This document shows, in pieces, positions 23,897 through 34,995 of a stretch of DNA of 64,000 nt (within the stretch, counting starts at the first letter, position 1; each line of letters starts with the position of its first letter). The notes under the pieces are model-generated. The model did no database searches, was not told where the DNA came from, and was given only the letters and a program-made list of their open reading frames with translations. The translations under genes were made by a program, and so were the position numbers. This DNA is from Biscogniauxia marginata (Eukaryota > Ascomycota > Sordariomycetes > Xylariales > Xylariaceae), in NCBI GenBank assembly GCA_022695795.1, contig MU404079.1:310001-374000 (forward strand), in the 5' to 3' direction.

Positions 23897-23917
23897 TACT
23901 ACTACTACTACTACTAC
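23897..23917. repeat. ACT trinucleotide microsatellite
   Basis: About seven tandem ACT units lie in non-coding DNA. Confidence 0.8.
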
Positions 23918-24402
23918 CACTTACCATTCGGTAGTTTTCACGAACAATTTCTCTGGGATGAGTGTACATAATACGATACCTACTAGTCGAAGGGGGGAGG
24001 CAGGGCTGTGCTCGAACAAATCATCGCAGGAATCAACTTTAATTCGACTGGCTCGGCTTGGCCTTCTTTTATCTCTGCCCGGTTGAAAGGGTTACGGAGC
24101 ATATTCCAATTCGATCAGGGGGTGACCCCGGACAGGGACTCTTGGCTCACATCACCAGCGCGGGCTCCTACGAGACTCGCAGAGGTGATAGAATATAGAA
24201 TATAATAGGTATAATATATGCGTTATGTAAACTGATCTTTAAAGTAATCTGGAGAGAAAACGAAGATAAGAGTATGTACGTCTGGTAAGAAAGAGAATAG
24301 CACGGAAGAGATGTTGTGTAAGGTTGATGTTTGTACTGTAGCACGGAGCAAAAAAGGATCCTATATCTCCCGATAGGACGCTGACAACCCCCAAGGCTAA
24401 GC

Positions 24403-24423
24403 AGGCTAGGCTAGGCTAGGCTG
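24403..24423. repeat. GGCTA pentanucleotide repeat
   Basis: Three to four GGCTA units run in tandem between AAGCA and CTGCC. This is a short simple repeat in intergenic DNA. Confidence 0.75.
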
Positions 24424-25305
24424 CCTGCATCAACTCTCGCTCTCCGCTAGCTTGGAAGCTTGGAGTTTCTCTTGCCAACCTTCTGTAAAGTACCTACTAC
24501 TAGTAGGTAGGTATTGTACAGTACATACAGTAAGTACATACATACATCGAACCATTGGAACTTCTCAGCTTGGGCTACGCATTACCTAAGGTTTGGTTTG
24601 CCTTATCCTTTGCATCCCGTCTTTTCTTCAATTCCTCTTTCCTTGTACTTCCCATTCCATCTCTACTTACTTACAATTCTAAGGTACCCAACACACGAAT
24701 CACGATTGATCGACACCTGGTTGGTGATCGTTTACCGAGTTTCTTATGGTGTCTCTCCAGTCTATCTATCATTCGCTCATCTCGAGACGCACGGCAGCAG
24801 AGATCGACGGCTTACGACTTTTTACGGAGCTCGTCCTTCTCTATCCTACACTACAGTCGGGTTTAACGTACCGATAGTCACAACTACATCTCCGCCCTCT
24901 CTGCCTCTTCCTTCGACAAGCGTACGAGCCTCGTTTCTGTCGTACTCCATCTCTTATATATTATATATAAAATTATATATACATCTTTCTTCTCTTTCTA
25001 GAAGCATTACTACATTAGGTACCTACATACTACAATACTTACCCACTACTCACCCGTGAGGATCGACAACCAACCAACGAACAAACCAACTCCACGTGCG
25101 AACATCATCCGGTGGATCGAAGTCCCTTAATTGATTGTCTGTCATGCGATCGGGCGCCCCGTCCTGAGTCCAACCTTCAGGTTCGAAGGCTCTCGCTCTA
25201 TTCCTGCTTATCCTGGTCGACAATTAAAAAGAAAAGAAAAAGGTGTCTCTTATACGCTCACCTAGTCGCTCGTTCGCCCCGAATCTACCAAACAAAGCTA
25301 CGACC

Positions 25306-26871
25306 ATGCCGGTTCCGCTTCGCATGCCCGTGCCACTGCCGCCTAGTGGAAGCAGTGACGACACTCTCACTATATGGAATCTCCTGTCTCGGCAAGATGG
25401 CCAATCGAACGGTCCACCTGAAGATGACCGGCCGCAGGGACCTCCCAATTCGATATGGGTTGTAAGTGGAAATCCAGTCTCGCAGCATGTCTAGGTTAAA
25501 CCGCTGTCTCGTTTGTATTTTCCTTGCACTACTGACTAGAGGCAAAAATGCTTTTTACAGGTCGTTGGTGTCGTGTGTCTTGTCATCTTCATCGCTCTGG
25601 CGTCAGTCTGCTATCTGCGGCGAGGCAAACGGAGACGCGGCAAATACCACCAAGCGAATGATACCGAGTCACGCCAAGACAGCTCGACATCGACTCACCG
25701 GCGAGGAGGAGACTCGATCGCCGTGTCCGAGACTAACCGCGACGGCAACCGGAATACCACTGTCGATAGAAACACCTCGATCCGATCGATAATGACGCTG
25801 CCTGCCTACCGTAATAAGGCCAATGAGAACGAACAGGTGTTGGGTCGCGAGGGAGAGCGCGACGGTGTCGACGTTGTGGTCGAGTTCCCGACAGCCGAAG
25901 ACCACGAGGCCATGCGAGATCAGGAGATGCAGACGCTGTACCAAATCAGGGAGACGAGGCGACAGCAGCACGAGGAGCGCGAGGAGCGCCGGCGTCTACA
26001 GCGGGAAGCACGGGAGCGCGGTGACACGTTGGCACTGGCCGAGCTTCGGGCCCAACGGCGCGCCTCGAACAACAGTCAAGTCTTACAGGACCTACGCGAG
26101 ACCCACGAACAGCTGAAAGACCGCCGGCAGCGCGCTGTCTCTAGCGTCAGCTATCATGATATCGGTGTTGCTCGTCACGATGGCACGCGGATCCGCGCTA
26201 ACAGCAATGAGAGCGAGCGGATGGGTCTACTTTCCGACGCAGCCAGCATAGCGCTGTCGACGCGCTCGCCCTCGGCACAATCCAACCGCCGCGTCTCGGA
26301 CACTGGGAGCCTCGCCGCATTTTCGACGCGGTCTCCCTCGGCGCAGTCCTTCCGTCGCGAGCGCAGCGCTAGCTCTGTTGTGAGCCTGGATGACAACGCT
26401 GAAATTTCTTCACCGAGTGCCGTGCGGTCCGGCGCGACGACACCACGCCTCTCGAGCTATAGTAACACCCACCACTCGCGCGCGGGCTCAAGCCCCGAGA
26501 TCATCGGCGAGGAGGACCTTAGAGACATGGACATGCCACCACCGGAATACGAGGACGTGAGTCTTGACGACGCCGCGCCTCGTTCGGGCGCCACGACGCC
26601 CATGATATACAATGAACCGCCTCCTGAATATCCTGATTCTAGGACGGCGACGATGATAGAAGGAGATAGGGATGAGGATAGACAGCGAGTGAGTGGCGGT
26701 GACGAGGACTTGCCGAACCCTGAAGAGCCGAGCAGTGCGCACTCGAGGACGTCGAATAGGTCCTCCACAAGGGGCGTCGGGGGCGTGCCCCAGCTACCGA
26801 GCCTACGGATAAGAGAGCTCCCGCAGATCGTCATCGAGCCTTCAACTGCGCACCCGGACCGGCATCCGTGA
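25306..26871 (+). CDS. Single-pass membrane protein with coiled coil and two PPxY motifs, 488 aa
   Basis: Exon 1 is 25306-25461 (donor GTAAGT) and exon 2 is 25561-26871 (acceptor TTACAG); total 1467 nt, 488 aa. A 52-residue Pro-rich, signal-less N-terminus leads into one transmembrane helix at about residues 53-73 (VVGVVCLVIFIALASVCYL). RRGKRRRGK follows it, so by the positive-inside rule the long C-terminal part is cytosolic. Residues about 165-245 are highly charged and helical (QQHEEREERRRLQREARERG), probably a coiled coil. A Ser-rich part contains the near-duplicate STRSPSAQSNRR / STRSPSAQSFRR. Two PPEY motifs lie at about residues 378-382 and 404-408. PPxY motifs bind WW domains of Nedd4/Rsp5-type ubiquitin ligases, so an Rsp5-adaptor or sorting role is a reasonable inference. 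No family name was recognised. Confidence 0.85.
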
Positions 26872-28466
26872 GCTGATACAAGCTATATATCAATAGAGGC
26901 GCCTGGTCGAGATGAGAATCGAATTTGTTGCCAATACGGAGCAGTTCTTGTGCTTATGGTATCTTCATGACCAGCGGCAACGTGCTATGACAGGCTCCGT
27001 AGTAAGATGGGTATGAATACCTACCTCCCTATCGAGCAAAATCGAGCAAACATGCCGTACCTTGTAAAGGAATGCACGCACATATATACATGACAGATAC
27101 ATCATATCTAGACGAGGGACTAGCTTCATGGGCACGACTTATCTTCTAGTTACCCTACATTGGTTCATTCAATTCTTTTGACATCCGATGTACTTCTTCT
27201 CCAATGCAACCCAACGCAAAAATTTCAGGGGGAGAGGGCGGGATTCTCAAAATCGAGCTAACAAGCAAAGCACGAGACGAGCTAGCGATGAGCGCGCCGA
27301 GACAAAGAGGCATAACATCAACGTTTCGGGTGTTTAGTCTTTTCGAACTTTCTTTTTGTACAAAAAGAAAACTCCATTTTATAATTGTACTGCGCATATA
27401 TTCGGAAACCTCGGAATGGAATCTAAGTAAGCGGGTCGGGTAATGAACTGGATGGCATAGCGTTCCGGCTGGTAGTTGTGTGATAGTGGAGCAAAATTGG
27501 TTTGTGCGCGCATCGTGGTTTGTAACGAGCAAACGAACGAACGAATGATTGAAGGATTTCGGTGGTGAGAGGAGAGAGCGAGGGGGGGTGGCTGTTTTCG
27601 CGAGACGATGGAAGGAAAGGGAAAGGGGAAGAGGAGTCGTGAGATTTTATAGTCGCATATTTATACCATGGATGGGAGTTGAATATATACCAGATCTATC
27701 TATTCGAACTTTACGGAAGCCAAACACGTATATTATTGCCTGATAATAGTGCGTGGTTAGATTTCAAGGTCTTGTACATTCCTATATTCGCCTACTCTAC
27801 TCTGATCCCTCCCTTTTTCAACATGTAGACGTAACTAGGTAGTCAGCAAGTATATCTTCATGTTTCATCGTGACAGTGGTAAGTTCGCTGCCGATTTTGT
27901 GATTTCCAACAGGACTCGTTTCAAGCTAGGAATTTGCAACTTGAAAAGTATGTTGGCCATTGGTTAACCTATCGTGTCTAGAGGGTATGCTTTCTAACAT
28001 ACTAGTCGTACCAAGCCTTGCCTCCTTTCAATGACCCCCTTTTCTTTTTCTCTATGTACTTACATTCATAGTATCTAGCTTTTTTTTTATAACACAACTA
28101 ATAAAGTAAGATATTTCGTCCATACTGGCTTACATATCTTTGTGTACTACTGCTTCGCCCTAGTGAGAACTAAGTCAGGAACGATCATTCTGTTGTCTAG
28201 ATATTAATGCATAAAATAGTAACACTGTTTAGTAACAAGAAACCTCTCGGGGTATAGGAGTCTAGAATGAGAACAACTGGAGACAATAACATTGTTTGTT
28301 TTACACAATATGCTTTGTTTGGAAACAAGTCAATCCCGGCAGGCATATAAAAAAGGGGGAACTCAAATAGCCCCTTTCACCTCTGGACTTGGAGGCCGCA
28401 TACGTTCGGATCAAAGAAGATCTAGAAAGAGAAAAAAGAAGAAATAATTACTTACAGGAGAAAACA
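26872..28466. other. Intergenic, AT-rich, no gene seen
   Basis: The 3' flank of the PPxY protein gene is followed by AT-rich DNA from 27700 to 28400. Frames around 27155-27740 are short and lack coding character. Confidence 0.5.
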
Positions 28467-29525
28467 ATGGATTCTTTTAATGATGCCCCGGACCCATTGG
28501 TCTTCATCCACACGTGTGGCTTGTCCATGCCATGACCAGCACCTAACGCAGACGGCACCACAGACCTCGAGTTCGGAGGGTATCACGCCGCCCAGCTGCT
28601 AGCACAGAGCGGCCGAGTCAGGAAAACCCCGCCAACCGACGCGCAGCTCCAGCGCCGGCACGCCTTCCTCTCGAGCTACGCGGCCGCGACCCCCGAGACG
28701 GCGACGTACGACGAGGCGTACAACTTCCTGCACGGCTGCATGGTCGAGCTGGACCACTACTTCTTCTGCGGGGCCCTGACCCGGACCTCGGGGCCGGACG
28801 ACCCGCCCCTCGCGACGCTGCAGCTCCACGAGTCCCCGCCGTACTCGGCCTTCGGCCTGACGGGGGAGACGTCGTACACGCTCAACGCGCCGCGCTGCGT
28901 GATCCGGCTCTGGCGGTCGCAGCGCGGGGGGCCCGCCAACGGCGAGCCGCGCCACCCGAAGCACGCGCTGCTGCAGACGCTGCTGCACGAGATGACGCAC
29001 GCGTACCTGCAGAGCTTCTACTGCCGGTGCGCGGCCGACCCGGCCGGCGGCGAGGCCCTGCTCGACGGGGACGGGCCCCACGCCGACGGCCACGGCGAGC
29101 TCTTCTGGGAGGTCCTCGGCGACGCCGAGGCCTGCGTGCGCTCGTGGGGCCGGGACCATCGCCGCGACCGCGACCAGCGTGGCCTTGGCCGCGGCCCGCT
29201 CGCCGCCGTCCGCGACCCCGAGCTCGACGTCCGGCCGCGGCTGCGCCGGCGGCCCCTCGCGCACCGCGCCGAGGACTGGTACCTGAGCCTCGCGGACGCG
29301 GCGCCGCGGCTCGGCGCCGCGCTGCGCGCCGAGTGGGCGCAGGACGGGCCCGGGGGCCACCCGCTGAGGGCCGCGGTCCTGAGGCTCGTGTTCCCGGGCT
29401 ATCTGGACTTCGTGCGCGCGAGGGTGCCCCGGTGGAGGGCGGCGGCGCGCGCTGCCGTGTCGGCCTTCGTCGTCCTGCTCGTGGCGACGGTGTGGGCGGC
29501 GGTTTGGGGGGTTAAGGTAAGGTAG
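28467..29525 (+). pseudogene. SprT-like zinc metalloprotease gene with an in-frame TGA
   Basis: From ATG 28467 one frame reads MDSFNDAPDPLVFIHTCGLS, meets TGA at 28533-28535, then continues open in the same frame for 329 codons to 29525. Translation from the next internal ATG (28740) would give 261 aa, but would start inside the first helix of the SprT-like fold (HGCMVELDHYFFCGALTR). The zinc site is clear: LLHEMTHAYL (HExxH, 28987-29001) with a third His in GHGELF about 30 residues later. A hydrophobic C-terminal helix (SAFVVLLVATVWAAVWG) may anchor the protein in a membrane, which is atypical for SprT/Spartan proteases. Composition is extremely GC-rich against AT-rich flanks. Options are a recent nonsense mutation, stop readthrough, a very short non-canonical intron (for example donor GTGTGG with acceptor ACGCAG, 38 bp), or a truncated start. 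SprT proteins are metalloproteases acting on DNA-protein crosslinks; whether this one does is unknown. Confidence 0.7.
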
Positions 29526-29562
29526 GATAAGGTAGGGTAAGGTAAGGTAAGGTAAGGGGATA
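29513..29562 (+). repeat. GGTAA-type pentanucleotide repeats at the gene end
   Basis: Repeated GGTAA/GGTAG units start at the last codons of the SprT-like gene and run just past its stop, then fade into GGGGTAAG variants up to about 29600. Slippage here could have altered the original C-terminus. Confidence 0.8.
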
Positions 29563-31264
29563 AGGGGTAAGATTAAGGATAGGGTGAAAGGTAAGGCGTA
29601 GGGGCAATGTTTCCTCGGGTGAAAAATAATGAACAGTTCGGTAAGTTAAGTAGCGTAGAGGTAAGTGTTTAATCTATACAATAGCATGTTTGACAAATAA
29701 TCTAGTTCTTTGGTTTGTACTTCTTTGTTTACTACCGCCATACACTGCGAATCTTTTACTATTGCCTGTCTTTCACAAAGGGATCACTTTGTGTAAAAAG
29801 CTAGCAGTTCCTTTTGTGTTGTAAAACCGCTCTCTGCCCGAGTAACTGGAGAGAGGTTGTGGTAAACTGGAGAGGGGTAATATTCCTATGGTCATCTCTC
29901 TGATGGGGGTTCTTCTATACCCGAAGCTTTACGAGCGACGACAATGGCCGTATATGTAACCAGTATTCCATCATTCAGATCGTTAAAGTAAAAAGGTCTA
30001 GTCCCTCTAATATCTTTCGAAGCGCCTATCCTGCTTCGATATATTGCCCAGGGAGCGGTGTGAGACAGAGCTGTAATGTATCGCTACTTCTTAGATCTGT
30101 ATACACCGTTTGTATAAAACGAGAAGATAACGAGATCATTGGTTTATGTTCAGGAGATGTCAGTAAACTAGGAGCAGACCCTGTCAACGGACCTACAGCA
30201 ATAAGTAACGTGCCGTGGCCGTTAGATACCCATTTTCCGGTGTAAGGCTTCCAATTCGATGGGCATTTTGGATATCGTAAGGACATCAGATATGACGACA
30301 AGGGGTGTCCCGATACTCTCTGATCGACGAACGTTAATCTGGCCCGGACTTCTGGATCTATATAGTACAGGTGAATACACATGTCGCAAGTTTAGATCCG
30401 ATTAAATCATCCATGGGTTGACAAAGAGGGGAAGAAGGGGAGAGGAGGAAGGGATAAGTAGATATGTGGGTTGCAGTAGCATTGCAAACTTCCAACAGCA
30501 ACTACCGCAGCAATGCTACCTGCTGTTTCTGAAGCCGTATTAGCAGGCATCAGCGCATGCACTACGTTATCTTACATAGATACCACGGGTGCAACCCTCT
30601 TTGCAGCAGCTCAGCCGGTATAGGTTGGGGGGAGTGGTAGCTTGCAGCATTCGGACCCAACTCGCAGAATTGATATGATACATGTGTGTGTGGGTTGGGG
30701 CAGTAAAGCTTGTTTAAACAGCGCGAATGGAACTCTGCATGCAGTACATATCATATCAAGTCTTGTTAATGTGAGGTCGTGGCGGCTCGGGCCGGGGGTA
30801 TGCGGGAGTGATAGGAATACTATCTTACAGCCAGTCGCTAATCCGGGGCAAATTTGTAATAAAGAGTGAATTTTTTTCTGTAAACCGTAAATCTCACCCA
30901 CCGTTGCAATTTGCAAAGTCTATCGATATCTAGATGTTTGTTGGACTACTACTCCTGTCGTTTTCCGATTTGCTCGTTCCGCTTGATCTGTGAAAGAGGG
31001 GTTTATCGCCGCGTCCGATCGTGGAATTACACAAACCAGACCGAAGATTGATCGGTCGGGCCCTCGAGTTGGAGATAGGTTCCGGGAAACTAGCCTTATA
31101 AACCAATAAATGCCTCGAGACTCTGGGCTCTAATAGGAGCTACACGAATAGCTTCAGTTTCATTTTAGAAGGAGAAAGAGAGTGGAAGAGCGAGCCTTTA
31201 AATTGTCCTGAGAGAACTAATTAAAAGGCTCCGGAAGACATTGGAGTAGACCCAATCAGGGATC
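29563..31264. other. Intergenic, no gene seen
   Basis: No frame here has a domain or coding character. A 118-codon minus-strand frame at 30026-30382 was considered and not accepted. The last about 200 bases are the likely promoter and leader of the MFS gene. Confidence 0.5.
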
Positions 31265-32832
31265 ATGGACAGCCTAGAACAGAGTCACCGAAGCAGCCAG
31301 TTCTACGCGGAAGCGATTATCAACAGCGATACGGAGAATAAGGAAGAACCTCCAACGACCATAGTAGTCGAAAGCGCACCGGCAGCCGTAAAGCAAGACC
31401 ACAGCCACACCCTTCCCGCGCAGGACGGTGGCCGGGAGGCATGGCTGGTGTTGCTGGGAGCATTCGTCGTCACAATTCATACCTTTGGCCTCATCAACAG
31501 CTTCGGCGTGTTCCAGACGTACTACGAGACAGAGCTACTATCAGATCACTCGTCTTCCGACATCAGCTGGATTGGTTCGCTGCAGGGCGCTCTACTCACC
31601 ATGTTCGGCATTGTGTCCGGGCCCCTTTATGACATGGTTAGTTAGTTTCTGGAAGTTCCGCATATCTTTCCCCTTCCTATAGGTTAGTGGACTGGTTGGT
31701 ATGAATGTATAGCGACTGGTACAGGTCCGCGACTCTAGTCCGCACTTCAAATTACATGCCTGGCTCTCCTAAGTCCCTTAAATGATAAAGGAGTTCGTTG
31801 AGAATTGACAACTAAGTGTGCCAACCTTAGGGCTACTTCCGGTGCCTAACCGTCTCAGGGCTCTTCCTGGTCATCTTCGGGCAATTCATGACCTCGTTAT
31901 GCTCAGCGTACTGGCAAGTCGTGCTGGCGCAGGGCCTATGCATCGGCCTCGGATGCGGCCTGCTCTTCCTGCCCTCCGCCGCGGTTCTATCTCAGTACTT
32001 CGTCAAGCGGCGAGCCATCGCCCTCGGGATCCAATCCGTCGGCTCACCTCTTGCCGGGATCGTCTTCCCCATCATCTTCAGCCGACTACAGCCTGCCATC
32101 GGCTTCGGTTGGGCAACCCGCGTCATCGCCTTTATCCTACTGGGCACGGCGCCGATCCCGCTCATCTTCATGCGCCCGCGCGTGCCAGCTCCCAAGCGCA
32201 AGCGCGCATTTTTTGACAAGAGCGGCTTTTCGGACCCCCCACTTATGACTTGGGGCGTCGGCGCCTTCTTCGCGTTCCTGGGGCTCTACGTGCCATTCTT
32301 CTACATCCAGCTTTACGCGATCCGCTACCGCATCGCCTCGCCCGAGTTCTCGGCGTACCTAGTCACGCTGCTGAACGCCGGTAGCGTCGTGGGTCGGCTG
32401 CTGCCCAATTTTGTCGCCGACCACCTCGGATCCCTGAACATGCTCATCGCGACGACGTTCGGGGCATCGGTCATGGTCTTCGGCTGGTTCGGCGTCAAAG
32501 ACTTAGCCGGGATCGTCGTGTTCGCGCTCCTGTACGGATTTTTTAACGGTGGCATGACGAGTCTGCCTCAGAGTGCCATAATCTCCCTCACGACGGACAT
32601 GTCCCGCCTGGGTACGAGGATGGGCATGGTTTTCGTGTTGGTAGGATTGGCCGTACTTGTTGGAAACCCCATCGCCGGTGCGATTTTGCGGAGCTCGTCT
32701 GATGTTGCCTCCTGGTATGGCCTGATGGCATTCACGGCGACCACATTGTTTGTGGGCTCTGCGATATTTCTGCTGTCGCAAGTTTTCCATCTCAGACAGC
32801 AAAACAAAATTGTAGTTGATGGTGTTAGGTAG
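31265..32832 (+). CDS. MFS transporter, monocarboxylate-permease type, 457 aa
   Basis: Exon 1 is 31265-31636 (ends LYDM|GTTAGT) and exon 2 is 31831-32832 (acceptor CCTTAG, resumes GYFRCLTVSG). The total is 1374 nt, 457 aa. The order matches fungal MCT/Mch-type major facilitator proteins: a hydrophilic N-terminal tail of about 55 aa, then GGREAWLVLLGAFV at helix 1, FGVFQTYYETELL, SWIGSLQGALL, and GPLYDMGYFR as the loop 2-3 motif. These are followed by YFVKRRAIALGIQSVGSPLAG and, in the second half, GMTSLPQSAIISL. About 12 membrane segments are visible, and the short C-terminal tail is charged. The family moves monocarboxylates or related small organic acids and sometimes exports secondary metabolites; the substrate cannot be told here. 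The 194-bp intron is long for this window. A quinone reductase and an aminotransferase lie downstream, which may or may not be functional neighbours. Confidence 0.88.
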
Positions 32833-34995
32833 AACAGAGCGTTGAGAAATTGATAACATTGACGATCTATCGTGCTGACATTTCGTCGCGAACCAGTCGA
32901 CGCGACTGCCGGCTGTCTTATAGCAGAATCCTGTAAAATCTAGGGTCTATATACCAACGTCACTATACGTGCGTAACCAGTAGCCGCTTCAATAGTTAGT
33001 CTGCGGGTTTTGGTTGCATATCCCATATTATGACGGAATCGTCACAGGCTAGGTTTCTCTTCTGGGGTGGGAGTAAAACCCATGAGTTGAGGAGGGCTGA
33101 ATCGAGGATAAAGAGTGAAACACAGCCTAAGCCCTGCAACGTCAACCATTTCCGGGTAAGAAGCCCCTCTGGTGTCTGCACTACGACCGCAGGTAGTATT
33201 ATGATATGGGAAACAAATGACAGAATGCGGCGCCATCCCCGCATACCGAGTACATATTGCCTAGCGATGGTATCGTTAATCGTATACTTCTGAGATGGGC
33301 AGATGAGAAAAGAGAGGAAAGCCCCTTCTCTTTCCCTTTACAATATTGATGATCGTTAGACAAGGGCTCGGGTATTAATTTCTTCTTGTCGGACAGACGA
33401 AGAATAACTTTCGAGTCTGTGATACTGTATGTAGAAAATGATTCGGTCGTAGTTCCAAGGACAAGCCGAGAACATCACAAATCCTGGGCCGCTCCACTGT
33501 GGAGCGACGAACAGTTGATTATCTGAGCATGACACACGTATTAATATTTCACATTAACGATCAGACTAACTAAGATGAGACCAGTGGATTTTGAGTTTCT
33601 GCTGAGGAGATGCTTTGTCACAAAAAGACCAAAAAAGAAAACCAGGAAAATACGCTTTCAGCTGACAAGTCAAGTCCTGGGACCCCCCTTACCTGGTGTC
33701 AAGCGCTGATCTACTGACTAACCCGAACCACGACATGTTGATTTCTCATGCTGAAACAGTTCGCATAATACTTACGCTAGCTTCCGTAAGCCATTAATAA
33801 GCTGTATACACGGTAACTTGGTAACTGATCCCTTATCGCTTGCGTCGACTGAAATACGAGTAACATCAGACACGGAAACAAACTAACCCCCAACGGACTG
33901 TGCATAATACCAGACGCAAGTAACTTTAGACTGCTGTAACTACCTTGCCTGGGTTGGCCCGATCTAGTACCTTCTGGGAAAAGACCAATTGGATGTTTTC
34001 CACCCTGTAAGCTTTCAATGTTACATTAGTTACATATGTATTGCATATGTATTCGTGGCTGGGGGTTACCTACTGCTTTTCTTAGATGCCCCAGAAACTC
34101 CATTGATCTGTCTACCTAAGTACATGTGTTTAAGGCAATCTGTAGGTAGACTCTAGATAGTTAGTTAGACACATGAGAATGCCCTTTAAGATGCTTCATT
34201 ATTGCTTGGATACCTATTAATTCCAAAATGTACGTGTAGTAAAGTATGTAAGCAAGGCTCTATCGAGCTTTCTGGAGCTTTCGAAACTAAGACAGTGGTA
34301 TAATGCAACTTGTGGAGGTAGCTCCGAGATACCCCTGGTCAGCCCCCCTGGTCTCCTCGGCCCATCCACTCGGTTGGATGAGCAGAATCCCACCACCCCT
34401 CTAACCTAGGAGCTTACTCATGCATACATACCAAGGTGGGGTGGTAACGATCTTACACTACACTTAGCAACGCTGACGATGTGTAACAAAGCCAGTAAGT
34501 TAATCAATAGAATATGATACTTACGTACATCTGGCTTGGGGTCGATCAACTGCACTAGGGACTGGCCAGCTGCAAGCCAGCACGCACTAACTAGAATGCA
34601 TAAGGACGTCTGGGAGGAGCCGCTGCTACTCTCTGTAGCTAGCATAGGTTGAAATATTAGTTTAGTCCAGGCACATTCTTGCGTTGCTGAGAGAGCGCCT
34701 TCGGATAAGAAACCATGCGATCCACACGGGCTGTCAGGGATGGCATTCTCTAGAATCATGATCGCAAGAAACGATGGGCCACCCAAGACCTAGGCCTAGA
34801 CCTAGACCAGTGCTTATTAGAGACAAAGGCTTTAGGGCTCGGGTATATTAACTCGAGTCTTTTCCTCTTTCTCGTATCTGTTGCCAGTCCGATTCTCTCC
34901 TCACCATCACAAGCCACAATACCTTGATCAAAGTTCATTGCCCACTTCCACCTCAACTCCAACAACACAGTTGACACTTGAAATTACTGCACAAG
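32833..34995. other. Intergenic, no gene seen
   Basis: AT-rich, with no coding frame recognised. A short inverted repeat based on CCTAGG/CTAGACC lies near 34788-34806. The final about 130 bases are a pyrimidine-rich leader before the quinone-reductase ATG. Confidence 0.5.

Larger units (their letters stand above)
20817..25305. other. 4.5-kb intergenic region, no gene seen
   Basis: No convincing coding sequence was found. The stretch carries many AGGTA/TACCT motifs (20884, 21258, 21488, 21955, 22990, 23290, 23340, 24490, 25016). It also has a TATC/TCTA tetranucleotide repeat near 22296-22314, an ACT repeat near 23897-23917, GGCTA units near 24403-24423 and a self-complementary AT stretch near 24955-24980. 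The last about 700 bases are pyrimidine-rich and probably are the promoter and leader of the gene at 25306. Confidence 0.5.

Noticed and set aside
24514..25059. 181-codon plus-strand frame
   Set aside because: It is Ser/Tyr/Leu-rich from pyrimidine-rich and AT-rich DNA and lies in the likely leader of the gene at 25306.
28599..29360. 253-codon minus-strand frame antisense to the SprT-like gene
   Set aside because: It is a by-product of extreme GC content on the sense strand. The sense strand carries HExxH and a coherent fold.
30026..30382. 118-codon minus-strand frame
   Set aside because: No domain, no signal peptide, no codon bias. It lies in plain intergenic DNA.
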